Of a DNA stretch of 64,000 nt, positions 9,483-18,854 are shown in pieces; the first letter of the stretch is position 1, and the number at the start of each line of letters is the position of its first letter. A program made the position numbers and the translations under genes. The stretch is from Roseiarcus sp963813555. Its GTDB lineage: Bacteria > Pseudomonadota > Alphaproteobacteria > Rhizobiales > Beijerinckiaceae. The notes under the pieces are model-generated. The model did not search any database, had not been told where the DNA came from, and saw nothing but the letters and a program-made list of their open reading frames with translations. The stretch spans positions 558,001 to 622,000 of the forward strand of contig CAWEZX010000004.1 in the NCBI GenBank assembly GCA_963813555.1. The letters run 5' to 3'.

Positions 9483-10001
9483 ATGGCCGCCGACGTAGTC
9501 CAGAGGATCGCGTTCAATCGCGAAAATGCCATGTTCGAGCAGAGCCGGTTTACTGCGCCCGGCCGTGTCGCCGCTGAATGCGACACAACGATCGCGTACT
9601 ACGACCGGAACTGGGAAACTTACGTCGCGAAGACGAAAGACGTCGACATGAGCGATATCCGCGAACGGTTCGTCAAGCGGTTGCCAAAGGGCGGCCGCGT
9701 GCTCGATGTCGGTGCCGGGGCGGGACGCGACTCGCAAGCGTTCATATCCCGCGGCTTCACTGTCGTCGCGTTGGAGCCGTCACCGAGAACTCGCCAGCTA
9801 TCTGCGCGGAATCACAGGTCTCGTAGTCGTCGAACGCAAGGCAGAGGAAATCGAAGGGACAGCGTGCTACGATGGTATCTGGGCTTGCGCGTCTCTGCTC
9901 CACCTCGACGACAAGCGTCTCGACATCGCAATGAATCGCCTGCGCCCTTCCCTCAAGCCGGGCGGTATCATCTACGTTAGCTTCGCGACCGGACGCCGGC
10001 T
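9483..10001 (+). pseudogene. Class I SAM methyltransferase, frameshifted and truncated
   Basis: The first 100 codons read cleanly and contain motif I, RVLDVGAGAGRDSQAF, followed by VVALEP. Near 9781 the frame must shift to continue with ELASYLRGITG, then DGIWACASLLHL (post-motif region) and LKPGGIIYVSFATG. The C-terminus is gone: from about 10002 the sequence belongs to an unrelated DUF736 fragment. The domain resembles small-molecule methyltransferases of the type 11/25 families; no substrate can be inferred. Both the frameshift and the junction make it a pseudogene. Confidence 0.75.
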
Positions 10002-10166
10002 GGGGCAGCCTGGTCGAAGCGCTCGAGCGAGGGCCGCGACTACCTCTCGGTCAAGCTGGACGACCCGAGCTTCAACGCGCCGATCTACGCCAACCTCTTC
10101 GACGACGAAGACGGCGAGGGCTTCACCCTCATCTGGTCGCGCGGCCGCAAGCCCAACGGCGACTGA
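10002..10166 (+). pseudogene. DUF736 protein, C-terminal fragment
   Basis: The last 54 codons of a DUF736 protein, including AAWSKRSSEGRDYLSVKL and LIWSRGRKPNGD before the TGA. DUF736 genes are small companions of RlxS-type conjugative elements in alphaproteobacteria, usually next to the lytic transglycosylase and relaxase. Here the fragment is 12 kb away from those genes and is joined to a methyltransferase remnant. It is therefore evidence that the conjugative element once reached this point or was rearranged. Confidence 0.7.
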
Positions 10167-10178
10167 GCCGGACACGAC

Positions 10179-10209
10179 AAAGCCCCGCCCGAACCCCGGG
10201 CGGGGCTTT
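10179..10209 (+). terminator. Intrinsic terminator after DUF736 fragment
   Basis: A perfect 13-bp inverted repeat (AAAGCCCCGCCCG and its complement) with a 5-base loop, ending in TTT, 13 bases after the DUF736 stop. The stem is strong enough to act in both directions. Confidence 0.75.
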
Positions 10210-10348
10210 CCCGCACAAAACGCGCAACGGCCGGGTCCCGGAGGAGCACAAGCGTAAGCGCGGTTGTTTGATCCTCCGCATCCTCGGCGTTCAGGATTCA
10301 CGACTTTGCGCCGATCCAGCGTTGCGGGTCGGGGGCGTCGGTAGTGTC

Positions 10349-10660
10349 TCAGTTTCGATTTCCGCGATGGGGACAATTTGCCGTTCCGCGGCTGAGCGCC
10401 GAACCGGCACCGTCCGCCAACACCGCCATAGCGCCGGCGCCGTCCGCGAAATGGGCAAGCCTGGCCGAAATCCGTCGTTCCACTGCGAGCGCGAAATAGA
10501 GTTGACCCGAAGCAGGCATCGATTGGAACCGACTGAGGCCGTCGAAGACATACCGGTCTCGGAGATTGTGGTTCGCCGGCTCGGCCCACTCGGCTGCAAC
10601 GCCCATCAGATCCGAATACTGCTGGATAGGCCGGCAGCGGACGCCGGCGTTCAAGCTGCG
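10349..10660 (-). pseudogene. Possible porin C-terminal remnant
   Basis: On the minus strand a short frame carries PIQQYSDLMGVAAEWAEP and NLRDRYVFDGLSRFQ, which resemble the last strands of OprB-type carbohydrate porins (a QYSDLxGxAxxW pattern, then a conserved RFQ strand). No start, signal peptide or clean C-terminal Phe/Leu strand follows. It lies just downstream of the intact porin and could be the tail of a former second copy. The call is tentative. Confidence 0.3.
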
Positions 10661-10684
10661 GTCGAGCCGCCATCGCTCGTGATT

Positions 10685-12136
10685 TCAGAGAGCCACCCGG
10701 AACTTGATGGCCGGTATCGCGACGAAGTCGACCTTGGGGTTGAACGATGGTCGCCAGATCAGCTGGAGGTCAGGCGTGAGCGTGCTATTCGGCGTCGTCG
10801 CAATATTCCAATAGCAGTCCGTTCCCCACTGGTCGCGCTGCCCGATGCCGGGAAGAATGTTGTCGAAGGGCTGTGTCCACATGCCTGCGATCGCCATCTC
10901 GCCTCGGATTCCAAACGGGCGCACATATGCGACGCCAGCGACCGCCGTGTTCTGGGAAAACGTCGTCGAAATTCCGCCGCCTTGCGCCGTGTTGTACGTA
11001 TAGGCGGCGAAACCGACGATCGAGCCCCATTGCTTCTCGCCCAGTACCTTGAATCCGCCGCCGGCCTTATTCGGCGTGGTGTTCGGGGAGAAGGTGCTTC
11101 GCGTGCCGGCGTGAAAAATATCGATCGCGAGCTGATCGTATTCGCCGTTCTCGCGCCGCCACTGCTTTCCGATTTCAATACCTACGAATAGCTGGTCCCA
11201 CTCGAGATCCTGCCAATTGAGACTTCCAAACCCGGGATTGCCGTTCATCGAATTCACGGCCCCGTTCACGAAGAAGCCGGGCAAGGCTGCGGGACGCCAG
11301 CGAAAAGATAGGCCCGCCCCGAACGCGGGATAGGGAATGGATTCCGAGAAAGCGAGAGGGCTCGCGGTGAAGCCCGTGCGCGCGTCCTTGAAGCGGAAGG
11401 TGTTGAGGATTGCCTGAGGGGCCTGGTTGCCAAAGCGGAAGCTGAACTCGGGCCCGATCTTCTGTTCCCAGAAGAGGTCCTCAATCCTATAGTTGGCCTC
11501 CCACGAGGTGAACTCATAATTCGACCATGACAAGCCGAGAAAGGCGGGACCGAACGGCGCCGGCCAAGGATTGTCGCCAAGCGGGCCGCGCCACGCGCCG
11601 CGCAAGACAAGCGTGCCCTCATAATCCCCGCCCCTGTCGAGGGGGGTCCAGGTCACGCTCGTCGCCGCCCAGCCGCCGACCGCGACATTTGGCCCGACGC
11701 CAGGAAGCGTCTCGGTGGAGTACTGGGTGAGCTGCTGGTAGCTCAATCCGTAAGTCAAGCCGTAGTTTTGATAGAGCTGCTGCCGGAAAGCGAGCCGCTC
11801 GTGCTCCCACGGCAGCCCGAGGCTTGGCAGCAGGACGTCCCGCGGCTCGGGAAGCAACGCCTGCGACTGGCCCTGGTCGGGATCGTAGTTCGCGTCCGGA
11901 CCGGGCTCTTCGACGAGCTTGTCGTCGTAGATCACATAAGAAGAAGACGGCGCGGCAGGCGGGGCTGGAGTAGAGGACGGCGCAGCTGGGCTGACCTGGG
12001 CTTGCGCCGGAGCCAGCCCCACCGCCAGCAGCAGTACGGCGACGCCGACGCCCGCCCGCGACGACGCCAAATAGCGTCTTTCGCCGGGCACCCCGCGCCC
12101 TGGATGACTAGCTCTTAGCCCACTCCGTGCGTCCAA
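10685..12136 (-). CDS. OprB-like carbohydrate-selective porin
   Basis: Outer-membrane beta-barrel of about 480 residues. An N-terminal hydrophobic stretch ending APAQAQ is a signal peptide. A Pro/Ala-rich linker follows, then alternating strands rich in aromatic residues (LTYGLSYQQLTQYSTE, NYEFTSWEANYRIEDLFWEQ). It ends in KFRVAL, a near-typical terminal strand. OprB porins admit sugars and other small neutral solutes. The reading frame overlaps the end of the upstream CoA-transferase-like gene by 29 bases if ATG 12136 is used; a TTG near 12068, just before the signal core, is an alternative. The overlap and shared strand suggest one operon. Confidence 0.8.
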   Translation of the reverse strand: MDARSGLRASHPGRGVPGERRYLASSRAGVGVAVLLLAVGLAPAQAQVSPAAPSSTPAPPAAPSSSYVIYDDKLVEEPGPDANYDPDQGQSQALLPEPRDVLLPSLGLPWEHERLAFRQQLYQNYGLTYGLSYQQLTQYSTETLPGVGPNVAVGGWAATSVTWTPLDRGGDYEGTLVLRGAWRGPLGDNPWPAPFGPAFLGLSWSNYEFTSWEANYRIEDLFWEQKIGPEFSFRFGNQAPQAILNTFRFKDARTGFTASPLAFSESIPYPAFGAGLSFRWRPAALPGFFVNGAVNSMNGNPGFGSLNWQDLEWDQLFVGIEIGKQWRRENGEYDQLAIDIFHAGTRSTFSPNTTPNKAGGGFKVLGEKQWGSIVGFAAYTYNTAQGGGISTTFSQNTAVAGVAYVRPFGIRGEMAIAGMWTQPFDNILPGIGQRDQWGTDCYWNIATTPNSTLTPDLQLIWRPSFNPKVDFVAIPAIKFRVAL

Positions 12137-14582
12137 CCGCCCCCTCCGCTATGAGACGCGACACGTCCTCGGGCTTATAGCCGAGCTCGGCAAGGACTGC
12201 CTGCCCGTCCGCGCCGATGCGGGACGCCGCGGTCGGACGGGGTTGAGTCTCGCCGTCGAAAGCGAACCAGGTCGGAGCGAAGCACTCGGTCGTCCAGCCG
12301 TCGCTCTCGCGCGCCTCGAACTTCACCGTCGCCGTCGGATGCTCGCGGTGCCGATCGGCGAGCTCCTTGCAGGTCTGTATCGGCGCGGCGGGAATTTTCT
12401 GTTCCGCGCACCAGGCGAGGGCCTCAGCCCGGCTCTGCTTGCCGACCTCCGCGGAGATGTCGCCCGGAGCCTCGGCGAAGATCCAGCCGTCTCCAAGCTG
12501 ATAGACCCGTGCGCCAGCGGTCATGCCGGTCGCAAGCTGGCCCAGCGCGCTCGACGGCGGCTCGCTTCCCTGAAACAGGAGTTGGATCAGCGTGCCCGCG
12601 TTCACGAGCGAGGTTTCGGCCCAGTCGCCGACGCCATCGCCGCGCCTCTCCCGCGCATAGAGCGCGAGCACGCCTGAATAGCAGCCGAGATAGCCGCAGA
12701 GATAATCGACCGCCGAAGCGATACCATGGAAGGTCGGGGTGTCCGGCCCGCCGAAGCGCGTCATGACGCCGGCGGCGCCCTGGATCGAGGGATCATAGCC
12801 TTTGTCGTGATGGCGAGGCCCGTGTCGCTCGCCGCGCGTCGCGGTGATCTGAAGGCCGATGGCGCGCGGATTGCGCTGCCTAAGCGACGCCGCGTCGATG
12901 CCGAGGCGCGCCATCTGGTCGTCCATCATGTTCGCCACAACCAGGTCCGCACGCCCGGTGATCTGATGGATGAGGTTGAGGCCGTCCGGCGTCCTCCGAT
13001 CGAGGATGATGCTGCGCTTTCCCACTGAATTCTCGCCAGACCACATGACGTGGATCGTGGGCGCATGCTGGGGATCAGCGACATCGAGGCGCGTGACGGA
13101 GGCGCCGAGCTCGACGAGCATCCGGGTGCAGCACGGCCCGGCGAGGACATTGGTCATGTCCACGACCGTATAGCCTTCGAGCGGAAGCCTGGCCTTGGCG
13201 CGGCCCGTGACCGGAGGAGGGCTGCCGGCGCGGTCGGGCAACGTCTCCGCCGCGGTTCGGGCTCCGAGCGGCGCATAGGGTTGCCCGCTTTGCGTCCAGA
13301 CGGCGCGGCCGATCTGAACGTCCCCCGCGACTTCGGCGAACACGGCGGCCGCGCGCGCGTCGGCGTCCGTCTGCCATTGCTCAAAGGTCATGATGATCGT
13401 GCCGGCGGCGCCGCGCGCGTCGAGATAGCGTTCCCACTCCGCCGAGGTGCGGGTGAGGAAGGCAGGCTCCAGCATGTCGGCGAGCTTCGACGTATAAAGA
13501 AATCCCAGGGACAGGCTGTCCCCCAGATTGCGCCGGGCGTCTGCCATATTGGCCGCGTCGTAGGGGTTGACATAGACCGCGCCGGTCGCCAGCGCCTGAT
13601 CCCAGAGGCCCACGGCCTCCAGAAACCGCCGCGACAGGCGGCGGTTCGGCGCCGCCATGGGCAGATACCAGCTGTTGTCTTTCGTCCGGTATGGCGTGGA
13701 GAAGGGCGCGAACCGACGTTCGAGCCACATCTGCCGGGCCGGGTCCCTCAGCGCGTCGGCGACGAAGGTCTTGAACTGGTCGGGCGCGAGCCCCGGGGGC
13801 AGGCCGCCGACGACAATCGGCTCAAGATGCTTCGGCAGCCCTTTCGAGGTCATGCTGAGGGCGCCGATCGCCGACAGTCCGCCAGCGAGCCTGCTTGCGA
13901 CGATCTCGCGCCCGAGCCCGGTCCGCTGGCGATCGACGAGGGCTGCGACCGCGGCGACCGCGGCGTTGACGCCGCAATAGACGGAAGGAAGCGGAACGGG
14001 CGTATAAATGACGTTTCGGCCGAGGATCGGACCGGAGATGCTCATATTGGTGAAGAAGCCGCTGATCGCGTTGATCAGCCCCTCCGGACAATCGGCCGGC
14101 AGGTCTCCATAGGCTTGATCGTCCGGAAGTGCGGCCACGATCCGGATGACGACCTGGTGAGGCGGCCGTTGAACCTCCGCCGCGCCGTCTACGATGACGA
14201 TATCGGCCGAAGTCCAGTCCTGCGTGGCCTCGGACGGCACAGCGATTTTGCCACGGTCAAAGAAGCCGTCGTCGAGGCCGCCAGGCGTCGGGGCCGCGCC
14301 CCGGTCGACAAAGACCTCGGCGCCCTGGTCGGCCAGCAGCAAGCCAAGCAGACGGCCGGAGAGCAAGGCGCTGCGCTCGATCACGCGAACGCCTTGCAAT
14401 GGCGGGGCACCGGGACGGACCTCGCGGTGACCCTGCGCCATCTGCGCCAAAGCCGGGGAGCCGCCGAGGGCCGCGCTGGCCGCGCCAAGACCGATCAGAA
14501 CCTCGCGCCGCGTCGCGCCGGAAAGAGGCGCCTCCACTGAGGCGGGATTGAGTTTGACATCTTCGTCGAGTCGTTTCGCCAT
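12108..14582 (-). CDS. Tandem-domain CaiB/BaiF CoA-transferase-like protein with Tat signal
   Basis: An 824-residue protein with two family III CoA-transferase-like modules. The N-terminus has a twin-arginine signal: TRREVLIG (RR at 25-26), a hydrophobic core, then SPALAQ. Module one covers about residues 60-400 (LQGVRVIERSALLSGRLLG, VYCGVNAAVAAVAALVDRQ). Module two covers about 470-820 (GYTVVDMTNVLAGPCCTRML, VGKRSIILDRRTPDG, YDPSIQGAAGVMTRFGG). The Asp of the YD motif is where the acyl-accepting Asp is expected. Family members are normally cytoplasmic because CoA is; a Tat signal is therefore surprising. ATG 14582 has GAAGGA upstream. It lies 30 bases after the paralogue and overlaps the porin. 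Confidence 0.82.
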   Translation of the reverse strand: MAKRLDEDVKLNPASVEAPLSGATRREVLIGLGAASAALGGSPALAQMAQGHREVRPGAPPLQGVRVIERSALLSGRLLGLLLADQGAEVFVDRGAAPTPGGLDDGFFDRGKIAVPSEATQDWTSADIVIVDGAAEVQRPPHQVVIRIVAALPDDQAYGDLPADCPEGLINAISGFFTNMSISGPILGRNVIYTPVPLPSVYCGVNAAVAAVAALVDRQRTGLGREIVASRLAGGLSAIGALSMTSKGLPKHLEPIVVGGLPPGLAPDQFKTFVADALRDPARQMWLERRFAPFSTPYRTKDNSWYLPMAAPNRRLSRRFLEAVGLWDQALATGAVYVNPYDAANMADARRNLGDSLSLGFLYTSKLADMLEPAFLTRTSAEWERYLDARGAAGTIIMTFEQWQTDADARAAAVFAEVAGDVQIGRAVWTQSGQPYAPLGARTAAETLPDRAGSPPPVTGRAKARLPLEGYTVVDMTNVLAGPCCTRMLVELGASVTRLDVADPQHAPTIHVMWSGENSVGKRSIILDRRTPDGLNLIHQITGRADLVVANMMDDQMARLGIDAASLRQRNPRAIGLQITATRGERHGPRHHDKGYDPSIQGAAGVMTRFGGPDTPTFHGIASAVDYLCGYLGCYSGVLALYARERRGDGVGDWAETSLVNAGTLIQLLFQGSEPPSSALGQLATGMTAGARVYQLGDGWIFAEAPGDISAEVGKQSRAEALAWCAEQKIPAAPIQTCKELADRHREHPTATVKFEARESDGWTTECFAPTWFAFDGETQPRPTAASRIGADGQAVLAELGYKPEDVSRLIAEGAVGRTEWAKS

Positions 14583-14612
14583 GTCGCAAATCCTTCGATT
14601 GGTCGTCGGCGC

Positions 14613-16214
14613 TCAGTCGAGCCAGATTGGCAGATCGCCTCCTCGGACCGCAACCAGAGGATCGCGCCACCTGCCGGGTGTCTTCGACAATTTCACCTGC
14701 GGCGCGAGACGGTCCACCTCTCCGTAGGGCGTCTTCGCCTTGAGCGTTCTCAGCGGGATCATCCGATGCTCGGGCGCCGTGTAGTCAAATTCCAGCGAGT
14801 CGAACTGGCCGAGACTCATGAACCACATCGCCGCGCGCGCGAGCGTGACGCGCACATGATAGCTGCCACCCTCCCTAGCTCGGCGGCGAAGCGCGGCGAG
14901 AATCCCCGCCGCGCCGAGGTAGCCTGAGATGTAGTCGTTCAAGACCATCGTCGGGGGGAAGCGCGGCGTTCCCCGCCCCTCGGCAAGCGTGAATCCGGTC
15001 GTCGTCAGCGCCTCCATGTCGAAGGCGGCCCGATTCCACCAAGGACCGTTCCACCCGTAGGCGCGGCACGACAGATAGACGATACCCGGCCGCTGCTCGG
15101 CGACGTCCTCCGGCCCGAAACCGAGCCCTCCCATCGCCCGCCCGCGGAACCCCTCGACAAAGACGTCAGTGCGCTTGAGCAGCGTGCGAAGGTCGTCCGC
15201 GTGGCGCGGGTCGTTGAGATTGAGCAAAGTCGAACGCATGCCAACATTGACGTCGACGATCAGCCCCTCGTGCTCGAACGCCTGATCGCGGGCGACGTGC
15301 AAGACATCTGCGCCATATTCGGCGAGCGTGCGCGCCGCAGTCGTGCTCGCGATCACATGGCTGCACGACACCACCTTGATTCCGGAGAGCGGCCGAGTCG
15401 CGCTCTGCGTGAATGGAAAGGGGGCGCTGTCTCCGATCTTCTCAATTTCGATCACAGGAAGCGTAGCGAGATATTGCCCCTGCGGGTGAGCAAGCCATTC
15501 GTCCTTGGTGCGATGGATCGCCATCACCATGCCCGCTTCGCCGACCTTGTCGTCGAGTTCCTCCGCGTTCCATTGCCGGATCGCCGCGGCGATGGCGGCG
15601 CGATCCGGCGGCGCCCCAAGGATGTTGAGGAAGCCCGTGAAATGCTGGGGATAAAGCCCCGTCGGCGTCACCCGCCGTCCATCCTTCGTCTCGAAAAAGG
15701 CGAACGAAAGTGGGTTGTTAAACAGTAGAGGAAGTTGCAGCTCCCGACCGTTGACCTTGGGACGCCACGTGAAGCCGCGCGGCAGATTGTCTTCGGGATC
15801 GATGACCCCCGCGGCCTGCTTCTTCTGCAGGATGAGCCCGACATAGGGCATGGTGTTGTAGACCGACTCCCGCAGGTCGACGGAAAGATCCTGGCCTTCC
15901 CCTGTCCGGTCCCGCCAGATGGCCGCCGCGCCAACGCCGGCGGCCATGGCGGGGATCGCCATGCAAGCGCCGATGCGAAAATGGCTGCGCACAATCGGGT
16001 CGGCGCCCGTGAAGGTCACCGAGCCGCCGGCGTCGGAGGAACTGCCCCCGATCTCGGCCATGAACCGGCCGAATGCGCCGTTGATGTCGAAGGCGCCGCT
16101 GGCCGCTTCGGCGGCCGCCGTCTGTGCAGCGCCGCCAGACCCGAGCGCAGCGCCGACCGTCGCCAATCCGGACAATCGAATGAACTCCCGCCGGGTCTTC
16201 TCAGCCTCGGTCAT
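14613..16214 (-). CDS. CaiB/BaiF CoA-transferase-like protein with Tat signal
   Basis: A 533-residue paralogue of the next gene. The N-terminus TRREFIRLSG (RR at residues 8-9), a hydrophobic stretch and an Ala-rich cleavage region form a good twin-arginine signal. A partial first module (residues about 45-260) is followed by a full second module (SGIKVVSCSHVIASTTAA, STLLNLNDPRHADDL, FDMEALTTTGFTLAEG, PPTMVLNDYISGYLGAAG). The start ATG 16214 is preceded by GGGGGAAC. It is the first gene of the three-gene leftward set ending in the porin. Localisation is inferred from the signal; substrate and even CoA-transferase activity are unknown. Confidence 0.82.
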   Translation of the reverse strand: MTEAEKTRREFIRLSGLATVGAALGSGGAAQTAAAEAASGAFDINGAFGRFMAEIGGSSSDAGGSVTFTGADPIVRSHFRIGACMAIPAMAAGVGAAAIWRDRTGEGQDLSVDLRESVYNTMPYVGLILQKKQAAGVIDPEDNLPRGFTWRPKVNGRELQLPLLFNNPLSFAFFETKDGRRVTPTGLYPQHFTGFLNILGAPPDRAAIAAAIRQWNAEELDDKVGEAGMVMAIHRTKDEWLAHPQGQYLATLPVIEIEKIGDSAPFPFTQSATRPLSGIKVVSCSHVIASTTAARTLAEYGADVLHVARDQAFEHEGLIVDVNVGMRSTLLNLNDPRHADDLRTLLKRTDVFVEGFRGRAMGGLGFGPEDVAEQRPGIVYLSCRAYGWNGPWWNRAAFDMEALTTTGFTLAEGRGTPRFPPTMVLNDYISGYLGAAGILAALRRRAREGGSYHVRVTLARAAMWFMSLGQFDSLEFDYTAPEHRMIPLRTLKAKTPYGEVDRLAPQVKLSKTPGRWRDPLVAVRGGDLPIWLD

Positions 16215-16895
16215 TGTTCCCCCAAACGAAGCTTTCGCCTGAAAGATAGGCCAGATCTCTGATCGGCACAAACAGCCTGGCGCGGCTTTGAGCGCCCGTC
16301 TCGACAATACACGATGTGAGCGAAAGCGACGCCGTGCGCGATGATCGTCTGAGGAACGCCTACTCCTAGCGCAACCTACGCCCACAGCCGAAGATCGCTT
16401 TCGTACGGTCGCTCTTGAAGGGCATCTCAGGGTCGATTTGACCAATTCGACGCGCCGTCGGGAACGACTGCTATTCGCGCGAAGCCGCCGAGCGAACGCT
16501 CGCATGTGAACGGCCGTTCTTCTCAGGGGCGGACGTTCGCGTGAGATTCGCTGCCCGGTTGCTCGGAAACAAACATTCAATGAGACACCGCCCGAGCGTC
16601 CTCTCTTTGACTCTCCCGCAGCGCGCCCTCTCGACGCTCGGCGGAAATCGCGCGTCGCCGTATTCATCCGGTTTAATCGCGGCTGCGCCCTTAACTCGAC
16701 ACCGGGATGACCGCTGGATCGGAACGTCTTCTAGCTTCGCTGCTCCAGGTCGGCAGCCATCTCGCCCGCAAACGCTGACCTCGTGCCGCTCGCGCATCCA
16801 ATATCTCAGTAGCGTTCTCGCGAAAACGCCTCTCCAGGCTGCCCGCTCGGTGCGGACCATGTTCGACGCGATCACGGGCTTGTGCCGTCGCTCGC
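16215..16895. other. Intergenic region, no gene recognised
   Basis: A 680-bp spacer between the XRE regulator and the CaiB-like operon. Reading frames in it show only composition-driven protein and no family motif. It must contain the promoter of the CaiB-like operon and the 3' end of the XRE gene. Confidence 0.4.
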
Positions 16896-17153
16896 TTACC
16901 GCTCGTTGGCGAATACATTTCGGGCTTTCCTAGCCCGCGAGGTCGAGGGTCGGATGAGCAGGTCTGCAGCCTGTATCTCGAGGACAGTGGCCAACCGGTC
17001 GACCACATCGATGCTCGCGGCATAAACGCTACGCTCGAGCGAACTGATGTAGGTTCGATCAATCTCTGATCGATGCGCGAGCTCTTCCTGAGACAGCCTT
17101 GCCGCGCGCCGATATCGCCTCAGGTTCCGCGCGAAAACCTCCCGAATGTCCAT
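16896..17153 (-). CDS. XRE-family HTH transcriptional regulator
   Basis: An 85-residue protein that is almost entirely a lambda-repressor-like helix-turn-helix: ARNLRRYRRAARLSQEELA, then RTYISSLERSVYAASIDVV, with LATVLEIQAADLL as the final helices. It has no second domain, as is usual for small element-borne regulators. It lies between the CaiB-like operon and the start of the conjugative element remnant and could belong to either. Confidence 0.8.
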   Translation of the reverse strand: MDIREVFARNLRRYRRAARLSQEELAHRSEIDRTYISSLERSVYAASIDVVDRLATVLEIQAADLLIRPSTSRARKARNVFANER

Positions 17154-17475
17154 GCATGGGAGCGCAGCGGCTTGTCGAGTATTTTACCACGGAGTATTCT
17201 CTACAATTCGACTCCACGGGCTTCATGTTGGTGCGACAAACTCACAACGAGGCGCCGCCATCGCGTTCGCCTCCCCTAGCGTGGTCACAAGCGCGACAGG
17301 CACCCGCGTTAAACGTCATCCACTTTATTGTGGTGACCGACGCGGTGAGTTGGATTTGCATCCTGATGCATGACGGCGCTCGCAGCGATGCATGAAGCGC
17401 ATCAGCGCACCAGGGATAGTAACGTCGCCGAGTCGCATGTTAACAAACCGCTTGGGCCGTGGAAGCACCCTGACA
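17154..17475. other. Intergenic region at the conjugative element border
   Basis: About 320 bp without a recognisable gene. Two TGATGCATGA/GATGCATGAAG-like palindromic boxes near 17365-17400 stand out and could be operators for the flanking small regulators, but this is only a visual impression. Confidence 0.3.
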
Positions 17476-17739
17476 ATGACGATCACCGCCTTCGAAGATC
17501 GCCCGCCAGAGAGTGCGCAGCTGACAGCCTATGACGAGCGCCATTTCGCAACCTATCTGCGACTGCTGGACGCCGACGAGGAAGGCGCTGACTGGCAGGA
17601 GGCGGTGCGGATCATCTTCGGCCTGGATCCAGATCGCGAACCCGAACGCGCCCGCATCGTCTATGACAGTCATCTCGCGCGGGGGCGCTGGATGACGCAG
17701 GCGGGCTACCGCAGCCTCCTGCGTCCGCGCCCACAATGA
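17476..17739 (+). CDS. Small DUF2285-type protein of conjugative element
   Basis: An 87-residue protein (TAYDERHFATYLRLLDADEE, DWQEAVRIIFGLDP, YDSHLARGRWMTQAGYR) of the DUF2285 group found at the regulatory end of RlxS/trb integrative elements in alphaproteobacteria. Its role is not established; it may be a DNA-binding accessory. ATG 17476 is chosen because the conserved pattern starts a few residues later. It is the first gene of the element's left module. Confidence 0.65.
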   Translation: MTITAFEDRPPESAQLTAYDERHFATYLRLLDADEEGADWQEAVRIIFGLDPDREPERARIVYDSHLARGRWMTQAGYRSLLRPRPQ

Positions 17740-17908
17740 CGCCGATGTTCTGACACGAAAACGCCAGACCGCGCCAAATTGTCGACCCAAATGGCCGCGC
17801 CTTCGCGCATCGCGCATTCGATCCTCGAGGACTAGCGGGACCACGCCTTCGCCAGAATGAATGATGCCCGAATCGGCCTTTGCAAGGCCTTGGAGGAGGA
17901 AGTCACGC

Positions 17909-18692
17909 GTGCCAAGAACAATGGACTGGCGCTCGCAGGATGCGGGCGATGCCTTGAAAGAACTCGATCGCGCGGGGCTCGCCTGGGAATTCTTGAGGCG
18001 CAATCCCGAATACCGGGAAGACTATCGGCGAGCGCTTGAGCGCATCGCCTCGGGCGCCATCACGGAGGAAGCGGCCATGGCGCAAATCTCCCGTCGCTGG
18101 GGGTTGTCCTTTCGTCCGCGATCCCGACGGGCCAGCAAACCGCCACCCGACGATCTGGCGTCCCGAACTTTTGCCACCCACCGTTGTCCTTGTCACGGCG
18201 CCTGACTGCTATCGCGAGGCTCGAGAACTCGCCGCAGTCGATCTCGTATCGACGCGGACGAGCGCCATCGGCGCCGACGGCGACCATATAGTCGTCGAGG
18301 ACGCGTCCGGCGATCACCACCTGTGGCTTCGCGATGTTCGAGCGGGTCAGAAGCTCGCAGCCTTGTTGCCGCTGGACGATGATTTTCGGGTTCGCGTTCT
18401 CAGCCTCGTCCGCTTTCAGCGACGTCTGACGGGGCGTTCCTCTGGTCCTCTGCCAAAAGCCTGGCAAATCACCCGGCGTCATCGCCAACGTCTCACCCTG
18501 ATGGTCCGCGCCCTCGACGGTCACCTCGCCGATGCGAGCTATCGTGACATCGCCGACGCACTCTACGGTGCTGAGGCCGTCACGCGGTATGCGTGGAAGA
18601 CATCCTCCATCCGGGGTCAGACGATCCGTCTCGTGAAAGACGCGACCGCGATGATGAGAGGCGGCTACCGCAAGCTGCTGCGCGGCGACTGA
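17909..18692 (+). pseudogene. DUF6499-DUF2285 regulator, frameshifted
   Basis: The N-terminal part reads MDWRSQDAGDALKELDRAGL and AWEFLRRNPEYREDY, the transcriptional-regulator-like domain of these elements. Near 18105 one base shift is needed to continue with FVRDPDGPANRHPTIWRPE and the DUF2285 body (ALDGHLADASYRDIADALYG, RLVKDATAMMRGGYRKLL). The joined product would be about 260 residues, as expected for the family. GTG 17909 or ATG 17921 can serve as start. The frameshift disables it unless it is a sequence error. Confidence 0.65.
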
Positions 18693-18854
18693 AGCGTTGC
18701 CCATCCCGGCTTGGCGCTCGATCGCGCCTCTGGGGGCGCCGCCGACGAAACCCTCCAACTCCGTCATCCATCCCGCCAGGCCTTCTCCTCCACCGTGGCT
18801 CCCGAACCGCCGTCGATGTCCGACGGCCCTTACACGGACCACGGAGCCGCGCTC

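Noticed and set aside
16215..16895. Additional small genes in the spacer before the CaiB-like operon
   Set aside because: All frames there are short or composition-biased and none has a recognisable start signal plus motif.
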